NCBI GenBank assembly: GCA_020850415.1 | Contig: JADZER010000048.1 | Coordinates: 1-64,000, forward strand | Length of the DNA stretch: 64,000 bases | Direction: 5' to 3' | Origin: Phycisphaerales bacterium | GTDB lineage: Bacteria; Planctomycetota; Phycisphaerae; Phycisphaerales; UBA1924 | Shown: positions 52,275 through 61,680 of the stretch, piece by piece | Layout of the letters: every line of letters starts with the position of its first letter | How positions within the stretch are numbered: position 1 is the stretch's first letter | Made by a program: the position numbers and the translations under genes | The notes under the pieces: model-generated | Told to the model about the DNA's origin: nothing | What the model saw: only the letters and a program-made list of their open reading frames with translations | The model's database searches: none

Positions 52275-53708
52275 ATGCGGCACCAAGCAAATACCAAATA
52301 CGACAATCCAGGGTTCAATTTGGACTGCAACCGGGTGCTTTCACTAGGTCTCGGCGTCGCCGTCGGGGTCTGGATCGTCTGGTTCGCTCTCAACATACCC
52401 GGTCTGACGCTGAGGCCCGGCGTAGTCGGCCCCGGGGTCACCGTCGCCTGGTTGCTCCTCGCCACCCTCGGGGCGCGCTGGGCCCGGCCCGGGCTGGCGG
52501 GGGCGGTGCTCGCGGGGCTCCTGACGGCCGCGGTGAGCCTGATGGCGTTCGGCTCCGTGCTCGTGGAGCAACCGGACCCGGCCGCGTACGCCGAGGGGGC
52601 GGCTCCTGCCCTGCCCGCGGCCCCGCTGCTGGTGCTGGGGTTCCTGGCGTTCGGGGCCGCGGTCGGTGGCGCGGGGGCGGCCCTCGCGGGGGCCACGCGG
52701 GCCATCCCGCCGGTCACCGAGCCGCCGGGCGATCCCTGGCTGAGCCGCCTGGCGGCGGTGGTGGCGGTGGTCTACATCCCGCTGGTGCTGCTCGGGGGGC
52801 TGGTGACCAGCACCGAGGCTGGGATGGCGGTGCGGGGCTGGCCCGACACCTTCGGGGCCAACATGTTCCTGTACCCGATCAGCCTGATGTCCCAGCCGCG
52901 GATCTTCCTGGAGCATTCGCACCGGCTGTTCGGCTCGCTGGCGGGGATCGCGACACTGCTGCTGCTCCTGCGGGTGATGCTCGATCCTGGGGCGCGTCGC
53001 CAGTTCGGGGTGTGGACCGCCCCGCTGTTCGTCGCGGTGTGCGTACAGGGGGTGCTGGGCGGGCTGCGGGTGGTGCAGAACAACCCGTACCTGGGCGCCC
53101 TGCACGGGGCGTTCGGGCAGGTCGTACTCGCGTACGCGGCGGTGCTGGCGCTATGGATGTCCCCGATGTACCGCTCCGTGCGCACGATCGCGGGCGATAT
53201 CGTCACCCGCCCGCTCCGGGTGCTGACCACCGGCGCGCTGCACATCTCGCTGTTCCAGCTCCTGCTGGGCGCGATGTATCGGCACCTGCGCCGGGACGAG
53301 AGCCCCGGCTCGTTCCATGTGCTGCTGACGCACGCGGCGGTGTCGTTCGCGGTGGTAGTCTTCGCGATCCTCGCGGGGTCGGTGCTGCTCAAGTTCTCAC
53401 GCGAGCACCGGGACCAGCTCTCCCCGGTGGCGGGGCGCATCCGCTGCAACGGCATCGCGATGCACGCGCTCGTGGCGTTGCAGTTCGCCCTGGGGTGGGC
53501 CGCGTTCATCATCGTGACCACCGCCGACAAGCGGGAGGGAGGCGTCCCCACCGCCGACCAGCTCGGGCAGGCCCACGCCGTGCCCCTGGCGGAGGTGCTG
53601 GTGGGGACGGCCCACCAGGTGAACGGCGCGGCGTTCCTGGTCGTCGCGATGCTGGGCTGGGCGTGGGGCCGGCGGATCCACAAGGCCGCCCGCCGCCCCT
53701 CGGTCTGA
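52275..53708 (+). CDS. ctaA: heme A synthase (COX15/CtaA family)
   Basis: Membrane enzyme of 477 residues that hydroxylates heme O to heme A, the prosthetic group of the oxidase encoded opposite. The family core starts near residue 170: LGGLVTSTEAGMAVRGWPD, then FLEHSHRLFGSLAG, ALHGAFGQVVLAY, LTHAAVSFAVVV and GTAHQVNGAAFLVV, giving the four heme-ligand histidine sites. About 120 residues of extra helices precede it. The ATG is 10 nt after TACCAT and lacks a ribosome-binding site. No ctaB (heme O synthase) is in the window. Confidence 0.92.
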   Translation: MRHQANTKYDNPGFNLDCNRVLSLGLGVAVGVWIVWFALNIPGLTLRPGVVGPGVTVAWLLLATLGARWARPGLAGAVLAGLLTAAVSLMAFGSVLVEQPDPAAYAEGAAPALPAAPLLVLGFLAFGAAVGGAGAALAGATRAIPPVTEPPGDPWLSRLAAVVAVVYIPLVLLGGLVTSTEAGMAVRGWPDTFGANMFLYPISLMSQPRIFLEHSHRLFGSLAGIATLLLLLRVMLDPGARRQFGVWTAPLFVAVCVQGVLGGLRVVQNNPYLGALHGAFGQVVLAYAAVLALWMSPMYRSVRTIAGDIVTRPLRVLTTGALHISLFQLLLGAMYRHLRRDESPGSFHVLLTHAAVSFAVVVFAILAGSVLLKFSREHRDQLSPVAGRIRCNGIAMHALVALQFALGWAAFIIVTTADKREGGVPTADQLGQAHAVPLAEVLVGTAHQVNGAAFLVVAMLGWAWGRRIHKAARRPSV

Positions 53709-53864
53709 CCGCTCCGCGAAATCGGATCGGGGCGACCACCAAGGAAAGCCGAAGATTCCGGCTCGTGTCCGGGCCGGGTCGATGGATACTGACCACGGGC
53801 CGACCGGCAATCAACCGGGCGCCCGGGCGTTGACCCGACCGAGGATCGACCACAGGAGGCGAGC

Positions 53865-55394
53865 ATGGCGACCACGGCATCACGGGGCATCTCGGGCAGC
53901 GCTCTGGCCCCTCTGCGGCGAGAGTCGTTCGGGTACGCCGAGGCGCGTCACCTGCTGCTTCGGGCGGGGTTCGGGGGCACCCCCGACCAGATCCAGACCC
54001 TGGTCGAGTGGGGGCCGGAGAAGGCGGTCTCGCACCTGGTGGAGGTCGCCAAGGCGCCGACGCACCCGGTCGAGGCCGAGCGATTCGACAGCGCCATCAT
54101 GGGCGAGCCGAGCCCGGAGACCGAGGCCCGGTACCGGCGGGCGCGCCAGACGAGCGACGAGGAGGAGCTGGCCAGGCTGCGTCTCGAGCGCCAGCGCCGG
54201 CAGGCCGCGGACCGCCAGCAGGTCCGGGACATGCAGCGATGGTGGCTGATCCGGATGATCGAGACGCCCCGCCCGCTGGAAGAGAAGATGACGCTCTTCT
54301 GGCACGGGCACTTCGCGACCAGCTACCGCACGATCGAGGACAGCTACCACATGCTGCTGCAGAACCAGCTGTTCCGCAGCAACGCGGTGGGCAGCTTCGC
54401 GACGCTGATGCACCAGATCATCCGCGACCCGGCGATGCTCGCGTACCTCGACAACAACGACAGCCGCAAGAACAGGCCCAACGAGAACCTCGCCCGCGAG
54501 CTGATGGAGCTGTTCAGCCTGGGCGTGGGCAGCTACAGCGAGCAGGACATCAAGGAGGGCGCCCGGGCGCTCACCGGGTACACCTTCGTCGACGACCGCT
54601 TCGAGCTCCGGAAGGAGAACCACGACACGGGCGCCAAGCAGATCCTCGGCAAGCGGGGCAACATGAGCGGCGACGACTTCGTCCGTGCCATCCTCGACCA
54701 GCCGGTCTGCTCGATGTACATGACCCGCAAGCTGTACCGGTTCTTCGCGGCCGATCTGCCCGACGAGCGCGAGCCGATCGACCCCGAGACCGCGGCGGTC
54801 CTCCGCGAGCTGGCCTCGCTGATGGGCCGCACCGACTACCAGCTCGCGCCCGTGCTCACCAGGCTCTTCACCAGCGAGCACTTCTACAGCCCCGCGGTGA
54901 TGAACCAGCGGATCAAGAGCCCGGCGGAGCTGATCGTCGGGGCGGTCCGCTCGATGCACACGCCGGTGCGCGACCTGAATGTGCTGCTGGACGCGATGGC
55001 GCTGATGGGGCAGAACATCCTGTTCCCCCCCAGCGTCGCGGGGTGGGACGGCGAGCGGAGCTGGATCAACACCTCCACGCTGTATGTCCGGCAGAACATC
55101 ATGGCGTACCTGCTCACGGGGCGCACGCCGCGGGGCTACGACGCCCTGGCCGACGAGCAGCGGTTCGACCCCTCGACCATCCTGGGCCAGCTCGCGAAGG
55201 CCGACCCCGGGGCGGCGAAGGACCCCGGGCGCGTCGTGGACTACCTGCTGCGCTTCGCCATTGGCCAGGCCCCGACGCACGCGCACGCCACGCTCGCCGA
55301 GTTCGTCGCCTCCCACGGCGGGGAGGTCACCGACGACATGATCACCGGCCTGCTCCTCCTGATCACCGCCATGCCCGAGTACCAGCTCACCTGA
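53865..55394 (+). CDS. DUF1800 protein
   Basis: Protein of 509 residues of the DUF1800 family, almost always encoded with a DUF1501 protein in planctomycetes. Signature parts: YAEARHLLLRAGFGGTPDQI, MTLFWHGHFATSYR, NENLARELMELFSLGVGSYS and the C-terminal RFAIGQAPTHAHATLAEFV. Function is unproven; it is thought to be exported with DUF1501. The ATG follows AGGAGG by 5 nt. It is separated by 34 bp from its partner gene. Confidence 0.9.
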   Translation: MATTASRGISGSALAPLRRESFGYAEARHLLLRAGFGGTPDQIQTLVEWGPEKAVSHLVEVAKAPTHPVEAERFDSAIMGEPSPETEARYRRARQTSDEEELARLRLERQRRQAADRQQVRDMQRWWLIRMIETPRPLEEKMTLFWHGHFATSYRTIEDSYHMLLQNQLFRSNAVGSFATLMHQIIRDPAMLAYLDNNDSRKNRPNENLARELMELFSLGVGSYSEQDIKEGARALTGYTFVDDRFELRKENHDTGAKQILGKRGNMSGDDFVRAILDQPVCSMYMTRKLYRFFAADLPDEREPIDPETAAVLRELASLMGRTDYQLAPVLTRLFTSEHFYSPAVMNQRIKSPAELIVGAVRSMHTPVRDLNVLLDAMALMGQNILFPPSVAGWDGERSWINTSTLYVRQNIMAYLLTGRTPRGYDALADEQRFDPSTILGQLAKADPGAAKDPGRVVDYLLRFAIGQAPTHAHATLAEFVASHGGEVTDDMITGLLLLITAMPEYQLT

Positions 55395-55428
55395 TCCCCG
55401 ACCCAAGCCGCACCACACGAGGCACACC

Positions 55429-56784
55429 ATGGACCTCCACCACAGCCGAGCCTTCACCCGCCGCCATTTCCTCGGGACCGGTCTGACCCTCGCCTCGGCG
55501 AGCGTCGCGCTGCCGGCGTTCATCCAGCGGTCCGCGTTCGGCCTGCCGATGGCGGCGCCGGGGATGTCCTCGATCCCGGGGGTCAACGAGGACAACATCC
55601 TGGTGATCCTCCAACTCAGCGGCGGGAACGACGGGCTGAACACCGTCGTACCGCACACCGACGACAACTACTACCGCAAACGCCCCGGCATCGGCATCGG
55701 CGCCGAGCGCGTGCTGACGCTCCGGAAGAACGACCCCGTCGGCCTGCACCCCTCGCTCGCCCCGTTCAAGGAGCTGCACGACAACGGTCTGCTCACGGTC
55801 GTGCAGGGCGTGGGCTACCCCAACCCCAACCGCTCGCACTTCAAGAGCATGGATATCTGGCACACGGCCGATACCTCCGGCACGGGCGACGGGTGGCTCG
55901 GGCGGTATTTCGACGCCGAGTGCTGCGGCTACGGCAAGGGCGAGTCGGGCACGCCCGAAGGCTCGACGCCTCCACAGGCCCCGAGCGCAAGCCCGGGAAC
56001 AGGCGAGATGCAGGGCCAGCCCGGCATCGCCATCGGGCGTGAGGCGCCGCTCGCCATGCAGGGACGCAAGGCCAAGCCCATCAGCTTCGAGACGCCCGAC
56101 CTCTTCCGCTGGACCGGCGAGGATGTTCACGAGTCGCTCGCCGGCCCCTACGGCGAGATCACCCAGCACGGCGTGCGCGACGGCGTGCCGCCGGATTCCG
56201 CGGCGGGCTTCCTCATGCGCACGGCGCTGGACGCGCAGGTCTCCAGCGACCTCATCCGCCGCGCCGTGAGCCAGACGCCGCTGGCGCAATACCCCGGCAA
56301 CGCCCTCGGGCGCGACATGGCGATGGTGGCGAGCATGATCCGCGCGGGGCTCTCCACGCGCGTGTACTATGTCTCCCTCGGCGGGTTCGACACGCACGCC
56401 GGGCAGGGCAACCAGAACGGCCGCCACGCCCAGCTCCTCGACACCTTCGCCACCGCGCTCCGCGCGTTCTATCAGGACCTCAAGGCCAGCGAGAACGACC
56501 GACGCGTGCTCACGATGGTGTTCAGCGAGTTCGGCCGGCGTGTCGCCCAGAACGCCTCGGGCGGCACCGACCACGGCACCGCGGCCCCCATGTTCCTGCT
56601 CGGCCCGATGGTCAAGCCCGGCCTCGTCGGCTCGCACCCCTCGCTCGCCGACCTCGACGAGGGCGACCTCAAGTACCAGATCGACTTCCGCGGCGTGTAC
56701 GCGACGATCTTGGAGGACTGGCTGAGCGCCGACAGCCGGGCGATCCTCGAGGCCACCTACCGCAAGGTCGCGGTGCTGGCGTAG
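55429..56784 (+). CDS. DUF1501 protein with Tat signal
   Basis: Protein of 451 residues of the DUF1501 (sulfatase-related) family. The twin-arginine signal is TRRHFLGTGLTLASASVALP. Body motifs include VILQLSGGNDGLNTVVPH, RSHFKSMDIWHTA, VYYVSLGGFDTHAGQGNQ and VFSEFGRRVAQNASGGTDHG, the last being an alkaline-phosphatase-superfamily-like metal site. A Pro/Ser-rich insert occurs at about residues 180-205. It is exported folded, presumably together with the DUF1800 partner. Only 6 bp separate its stop from that of the convergent NRPS gene. Confidence 0.92.
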   Translation: MDLHHSRAFTRRHFLGTGLTLASASVALPAFIQRSAFGLPMAAPGMSSIPGVNEDNILVILQLSGGNDGLNTVVPHTDDNYYRKRPGIGIGAERVLTLRKNDPVGLHPSLAPFKELHDNGLLTVVQGVGYPNPNRSHFKSMDIWHTADTSGTGDGWLGRYFDAECCGYGKGESGTPEGSTPPQAPSASPGTGEMQGQPGIAIGREAPLAMQGRKAKPISFETPDLFRWTGEDVHESLAGPYGEITQHGVRDGVPPDSAAGFLMRTALDAQVSSDLIRRAVSQTPLAQYPGNALGRDMAMVASMIRAGLSTRVYYVSLGGFDTHAGQGNQNGRHAQLLDTFATALRAFYQDLKASENDRRVLTMVFSEFGRRVAQNASGGTDHGTAAPMFLLGPMVKPGLVGSHPSLADLDEGDLKYQIDFRGVYATILEDWLSADSRAILEATYRKVAVLA

Positions 56785-56790
56785 CGGGCC

Positions 56791-59700
56791 TCACGCCGAC
56801 CGCAGGGCGGGCGCCGCGTCGCGTCCGAACGCCGCGGTCACGCGCTCGAGCAGCAGGCCGGACATCCGCGGCGCGTGCTCGCCCCGCCACATCGCCATGT
56901 GCGAGGCCTCGACGAGCACCTCATCGGCCGGGCCGAGCAGCACGCGGCGCCACGCGCGGAGCCGGTGCTGGTTGCCGACCTCGCGGCTGGCGATCACCAG
57001 GGCCGCGCCGTCGTAAGCGGGCAGCGCGTGCCGGTGCACGGCGGCCAGGTGCGTGTCCATCAGCAGCTTCTGCGTCTCGGTGACATGCTCGCCGTAGCCG
57101 CGCTTGCGCCCGCCCTTGCCCAGAAGGCGCGGCAGCGTGTGGGCGATATCCCCCGCGGCACGCCGGAGGCGGCCCTCGGCGGTGACACAGGGGCCGCTGT
57201 CGACGAGCACCAGCAGCGGGACGCGCACGCCGCGCGCACGAAGCCGCCGGGCCATGTCGACGCCGATGATCGCGCCGCTGGAGAAGCCGGCGATGGCGGC
57301 GGCGGGCCAGCCCCGCTGGGCGACCAGCTCGGCGTAGCCCTCGGCGATCGCCTCGATGGTGTCGAGCGGCTCCTCGCCGTCGAAGAGCCCGCGCGGGCGG
57401 ATGCCGTAGAGCGACAGGTGGCCCTGGAGGTGCGGGGCGATCTCTCGCAGGTAGCCCATCGTGCCGCCGAGGTGGGGCAGCATGACCAGCGGCAGGTCGC
57501 CGTAGGTGATCCGCACGAGCGAACCGGCTGCCGATCGGGGCTCGCCCTCGGGGTATCGCGCGGCGCCCGCGCCGGGCGGTGCGCTGAGCAGCAGCGACTC
57601 GACCAGGGTCGTGACGCGTCCGAGCGTGGGCTCGGAGAGCGCCGGGGCCGCGGGGATCTCGATCCCCAGCCGCTCCTCGACGCCGAGCATGAGTCGCAGG
57701 AAGGAGAGCGAGTTGCCCCCCTCGGCCATGAAGTTCGCGGTGTCCGAGGCCGGCGCAACGCCGAGCACCGATCGCCAGACCGCCCGCACGACCTCGCGGG
57801 GCGACTGGGACGCGTGGCCGGGCTCGACGCCGTGCTCGATCGACGCGGTGAGCGTGCGCCGGTCCACCTTGCCGTTGGGCAGACGGGGGATCGCCTCGCG
57901 CCACTCGACGCGCCCGGGCACCATGACATCGTCGAGCGTCCCGCGCAGTGCCGCGAGCACCGCCTGGCTGTCGTGCTCGGGGTAGTTGTCGTCGGGCACG
58001 CACACCGCCACGAGCGAGGCGGAGAGACCGTCGCCGACCTTGCAGACGACCGCCTCGGCGATCTCGTCCCGCCGCAGGAGCGCGGCCTCGATCTCGCCGA
58101 GCTCGATGCGGAAGCCGCAGAGCTTGACCTGCGCGTCACCCCGTCCGAGGAACTCGACGCACCCGTCCTCGCGCCACCGGCCCGAATCGCCGGTGCAGTA
58201 GACCGGGCCGCCGTCCTCGCCGGTCAGGAAGGCGTTCGATTCGCGTCCGGCCTGGCCCAGGTAGCCCCGTGAGACCTGGACGCCGGCGAGTCGGATCTCG
58301 CCGGGAACGCCCACGGGGACGGGCCGCCCGGCCTGGTCGACGATGCTGATGCGGGTGTTCTCGACGGGCCGGCCGATGGTCACGCCCGCGGAGGGGTCGT
58401 CGCAGCGGGTGCAGGTGACATCGATCGCCGCCTCGGTCGGCCCGTAGAGGTTGTGCATCTCGCCGCCGACGGCCTCGAGATGCTCGCGCACCGCCGCGTC
58501 GGAGAGCGGCTCGCCCGAGCAGATGGTGCAGCGGACCCGGGGCTTGCCGAACCGGCGGGCGGCGCGGGCGAAGGGTCCGACGAGCGTCGGCACCAGGTGC
58601 ATGACGGTGATCCCGTTCTCCAGCACGCACGCGTGGAGCCGCGCGGGGTCGCCGACGCTCGCGTCGGCGACGAAGCACCGCCCGCCGTAGGCCAGCGGCC
58701 ACAGGTACTCCCAGATCGAGACATCCCAGAACAGCCGGTTGCGCTGGAGCACGATGTCCTCGCGCGAGAGCCCGTAGCGCCGGTGCATCCAGGCGATCCG
58801 GTTCACCAGCGACTCGTGGCGGACGGGGACCGCCTTGGGCCGGCCGGTCGAGCCGGAGGTGAAGAGGATGTACGCGTCGCCCCCCATGCTCGCGCCCCCG
58901 GTGGGGGGCGTCGGGTCCTCACGGTGCCGGAGCTCGATCGAGCGCACCCCGGCCGGCAGCGCCGGCGCGGGCGCGTCGCGGTCGCCGCGCAGGAACACCG
59001 CGACCCCCGCGTCCTCGAGCATCGCGTCGGTGCGGGCCTGGGGTGCGCGGGTGTCGAGCGGCACGCACACCGCCCCGGCGCGGAGGATGCCCAGCGCGGT
59101 GATGATTGTATCGACCGTCCGGCTGTCGTAGAACGCGACGCGGGCGCCCGGGCCGAGCCCCTCGCCGAGGACTCGGTTGGCGACCGCGTTGCTCCGGCGC
59201 AGCACCTGGCCGAAGCTCATCGCGAGGTCGTCGGAGCGCAGGGCCTCGTGGTCCGGATGTGCCGCGGCGTGACGCTCGAACATCACGCTCAGGGGCTCGG
59301 TCAGTCCGTGGTCCCAGCCGGTGCCGTTCCAGCCCTGCTCGATCTGCCGGCGTTCGTCGTCGCCGAGCACGGCGAGTGAATCGACGGTCGCGCCGGGGGC
59401 CTCCGCGAGGAACCGCAGCACGGCGCGGGCGTGCTGCACGCGCCAGTCTCGCACACTGCCGGAGGTGTCGGCGTGCAGCGCGAGCCGGAGCTCGCCCCGG
59501 TCGAGCAGCCGCGCCTCACGCCCCTCAGGGTCGCGGAGGATGGCGGTCGCCTGCTCGGCCCCGGCGAGGTCCGCCGGCAGCGAGCCCCCGACAGCCGCGC
59601 CGACCTCCCGCGCGGTCAAGCCCCCGATCGGCGGCAGGTCCACGCGCCACGAACGGCCGCCGGCCTCGATGGTGACGCCGGGACCCTCGCCAGGGGTCCA

Positions 59701-61335
59701 TGCGGCCTGGAGGATCGCCGCGACCGTGCCCAGCGCGACGCCGGGTCCCGGCGTACCGGCCTGAAGCCCGGCGCGCCACGCGTCGGCGACCGGCACACCG
59801 GTCTCCAGCTCGGCCCGGATCGCGTTGCGGTCGAGTTTCTCGGTCTGGCTTCGGGGCAACTCATCGCGGCGGGCGAGCGTCTGCGGCATGAGGTACTCGG
59901 GCAGCTCGGCCCGGAGCGCCGCGAGCAGACGGGCGCGCAGATCGGGCCAGCTGTCGGTCGGATCGGTCGAGACCACGGCGCTCAGCGCGGGCCCGTCGGC
60001 GTGGCGGGCGACGACGACCGCGCCCTCGCGGACGCCGGCCTGGCGCTGCAGCGCCGCCTCGGTCGTCGCGGGGTTGACCCGGAAGCCGCGGATCTTGACC
60101 TGCCGGTCCATGCGCCCGAGGTACTCGACCACGCCGTCGGCCCGCATCAGAGCCCGGTCGCCCGTGCGGTACCCGCGCCGGCCGAGCCCGGGCAGCTCCA
60201 CGAACGCGGCGCGTGTCGCGTCCGGATCGTCGAGATAGCCGAGCGCCAGGCCGTCCCCGGTGGCGACCAGCTCGCCGGGCTCGTCGGCGCCCAGCGGCTC
60301 GAGCGACTCGTTGACGATGCACACGCCGGTGTTCGCGACCGGCCTGCCGATGGGCAGGGGGCGGTCCGGGTCGACATCGCCCACCTCGTAGCAGGTCGTG
60401 AAGGTGGTGTTCTCGGTGGGGCCGTAGCCGTTGGTGAGACGCAGCCCGGGGCAGCGGGCCCGCAACGCCGCCGCCCACTTGGGCGACACCACATCGCCGC
60501 CGGTGAGGACCGCACGCAAAGGCTCGAACATCTGCGGCCGGGCCTGCACGCACGCGTGGAACAGCGACGCGGTCAGCCAGCACGAGGTGACACGCTGCTC
60601 GGCGATCAGGCGCGCGAGCTCGCCGATCCCAAGCCCCCCGGGCGGCGCGATCACTACCGTCCCGCCGTTGAGCAGCGGCGACCAGATCTCCAGCGTCGAG
60701 GCGTCGAAGGCCAGCGGCGAGGCGTGGAGGAACCGACAGCCGGGCCCGGTGTCGGCGAACCAGTTGCCGCGGCAGAGCCTCACGATCGCGCGATTGGGGA
60801 TGAGCACGCCCTTGGGCTCGCCCGTCGAACCGGAGGTGAACATCACGCTCACCGGGTCGGTCGGCCCGCGCGCGGGCGCGCCGGTCGCCGCGCCGGACTC
60901 GCCGGGATCGGCGCAGTCCACCACCGGGACCCCCGGCGGCACGGGCGGGCCATTGGTAACGACCACGCGGCATCGTGCGCGCTGGACAATCCGGGCGTTC
61001 CACTCGGGCGGTGCGCCGGGTTCCAGGGGGACGAACACCCCGCCGCACAGCAGCACCGCCAGCAGCGCAACCGGGACATCCACCCCGCGGTCCAGCATCA
61101 GGCCGACGGCGTCGCCCCGGCACACACCCCGCGCACGGAGGGCGCCGGCAAGTCCCCCGGCTCTGGCGGTCAGGTCGGCGTAGGTCAGGGTGGCGGCGCC
61201 GGCCACGACCGCGGTGTTGCCGGCGTGCTCGGACGCTGAGGCCAGGAACGCGTCGAGCAGGGTCCAGTCACGCTCGTAGGGCGCGGGGCACTCAAGCACG
61301 GCCAGCATCGCCTGGTGCGAGGTTCCGGGGGACAT
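56791..61335 (-). CDS. noncanonical NRPS, A-A-T-TE architecture
   Basis: Nonribosomal peptide synthetase-like protein (1514 residues). Adenylation domain 1 (about 20-500) has FTSGSTGEPKG, NGYGPTENTT, YRTGD and PRSQTEKLDRNAI. Adenylation domain 2 (about 682-1170) has FTSGSTGRPKA, NLYGPTEAAI, YCTGDSGRW and PNGKVDRRTL. A carrier domain (GGNSLSF, Ser near 1208) and a thioesterase (GFSSGA, near 1352) follow. Residues 500-680 lack a carrier Ser and the HHxxxDG of a condensation domain; only its C-terminal end (ERRQIEQGWNGT) is recognisable. Pocket residues read roughly DALWLGGTFK (Val-like) for A1 and DVWHISLIDK (Ser-like) for A2. The ATG follows GGAGAG. The product is unknown. Confidence 0.88.
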   Translation of the reverse strand: MSPGTSHQAMLAVLECPAPYERDWTLLDAFLASASEHAGNTAVVAGAATLTYADLTARAGGLAGALRARGVCRGDAVGLMLDRGVDVPVALLAVLLCGGVFVPLEPGAPPEWNARIVQRARCRVVVTNGPPVPPGVPVVDCADPGESGAATGAPARGPTDPVSVMFTSGSTGEPKGVLIPNRAIVRLCRGNWFADTGPGCRFLHASPLAFDASTLEIWSPLLNGGTVVIAPPGGLGIGELARLIAEQRVTSCWLTASLFHACVQARPQMFEPLRAVLTGGDVVSPKWAAALRARCPGLRLTNGYGPTENTTFTTCYEVGDVDPDRPLPIGRPVANTGVCIVNESLEPLGADEPGELVATGDGLALGYLDDPDATRAAFVELPGLGRRGYRTGDRALMRADGVVEYLGRMDRQVKIRGFRVNPATTEAALQRQAGVREGAVVVARHADGPALSAVVSTDPTDSWPDLRARLLAALRAELPEYLMPQTLARRDELPRSQTEKLDRNAIRAELETGVPVADAWRAGLQAGTPGPGVALGTVAAILQAAWTPGEGPGVTIEAGGRSWRVDLPPIGGLTAREVGAAVGGSLPADLAGAEQATAILRDPEGREARLLDRGELRLALHADTSGSVRDWRVQHARAVLRFLAEAPGATVDSLAVLGDDERRQIEQGWNGTGWDHGLTEPLSVMFERHAAAHPDHEALRSDDLAMSFGQVLRRSNAVANRVLGEGLGPGARVAFYDSRTVDTIITALGILRAGAVCVPLDTRAPQARTDAMLEDAGVAVFLRGDRDAPAPALPAGVRSIELRHREDPTPPTGGASMGGDAYILFTSGSTGRPKAVPVRHESLVNRIAWMHRRYGLSREDIVLQRNRLFWDVSIWEYLWPLAYGGRCFVADASVGDPARLHACVLENGITVMHLVPTLVGPFARAARRFGKPRVRCTICSGEPLSDAAVREHLEAVGGEMHNLYGPTEAAIDVTCTRCDDPSAGVTIGRPVENTRISIVDQAGRPVPVGVPGEIRLAGVQVSRGYLGQAGRESNAFLTGEDGGPVYCTGDSGRWREDGCVEFLGRGDAQVKLCGFRIELGEIEAALLRRDEIAEAVVCKVGDGLSASLVAVCVPDDNYPEHDSQAVLAALRGTLDDVMVPGRVEWREAIPRLPNGKVDRRTLTASIEHGVEPGHASQSPREVVRAVWRSVLGVAPASDTANFMAEGGNSLSFLRLMLGVEERLGIEIPAAPALSEPTLGRVTTLVESLLLSAPPGAGAARYPEGEPRSAAGSLVRITYGDLPLVMLPHLGGTMGYLREIAPHLQGHLSLYGIRPRGLFDGEEPLDTIEAIAEGYAELVAQRGWPAAAIAGFSSGAIIGVDMARRLRARGVRVPLLVLVDSGPCVTAEGRLRRAAGDIAHTLPRLLGKGGRKRGYGEHVTETQKLLMDTHLAAVHRHALPAYDGAALVIASREVGNQHRLRAWRRVLLGPADEVLVEASHMAMWRGEHAPRMSGLLLERVTAAFGRDAAPALRSA

Positions 61336-61614
61336 GCTCACTCTCCGAAGCACCTCCCGGCGGGAGACCGCGGGGGTTAGGATCGGGCGCGCGCTCGGAC
61401 CGCTCGTCGGCCGACGCCGAGTCCCCGGACGGTCCGGGGACAATCGTATCGACCGCGCGGCTCGATCGGCTGGAGGCGCGTCCCCGGGGAACCCCGTCCG
61501 AACGCTGGGTGCGCGCGCGGGTGACGGTGGTATCGGTCGGGCCGGGTATGCCGTCTGGGAGACAACCCGACGACCGTCCTGCCGACCAACCTGCCCGGCG
61601 CCCGGCGCTGGGCG
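61336..61614. other. NRPS upstream region without a gene
   Basis: The 345-bp gap between the NRPS and the PEP-CTERM gene holds no credible coding sequence. It contains the NRPS ribosome-binding site, the palindrome at 61421-61441, a TACGAT hexamer at 61445-61450 on the minus strand (possible -10, no matching -35), and the neighbouring gene's terminator (listed separately). Confidence 0.6.
61421..61441. promoter_or_regulatory. 21-bp perfect inverted repeat upstream of the NRPS gene
   Basis: GTCCCCGGAC-G-GTCCGGGGAC: 10-bp arms around one base, directly downstream of the minus-strand TACGAT at 61445-61450 and 86 bp before the NRPS start. A transcription start 7 nt after the hexamer would fall inside the repeat, so it is well placed for a repressor. 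It has no T-tract and is not a terminator. Confidence 0.55.
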
Positions 61615-61651
61615 GAATGAAAACCGGCCGCACCAGATGGGTGCGGCCGGT
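61615..61651 (-). terminator. Rho-independent terminator of the PEP-CTERM-like gene
   Basis: A 12-bp perfect stem (ACCGGCCGCACC, 61623-61651 with a 5-nt loop) is followed on the minus strand by TTTCATTC. It lies 30 bp after the stop of the gene at 61681-62271 and shields the NRPS gene from read-through. Confidence 0.85.
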
Positions 61652-61680
61652 CGGGGGAAGCTGGGCCGAGGCCAAGGGGA

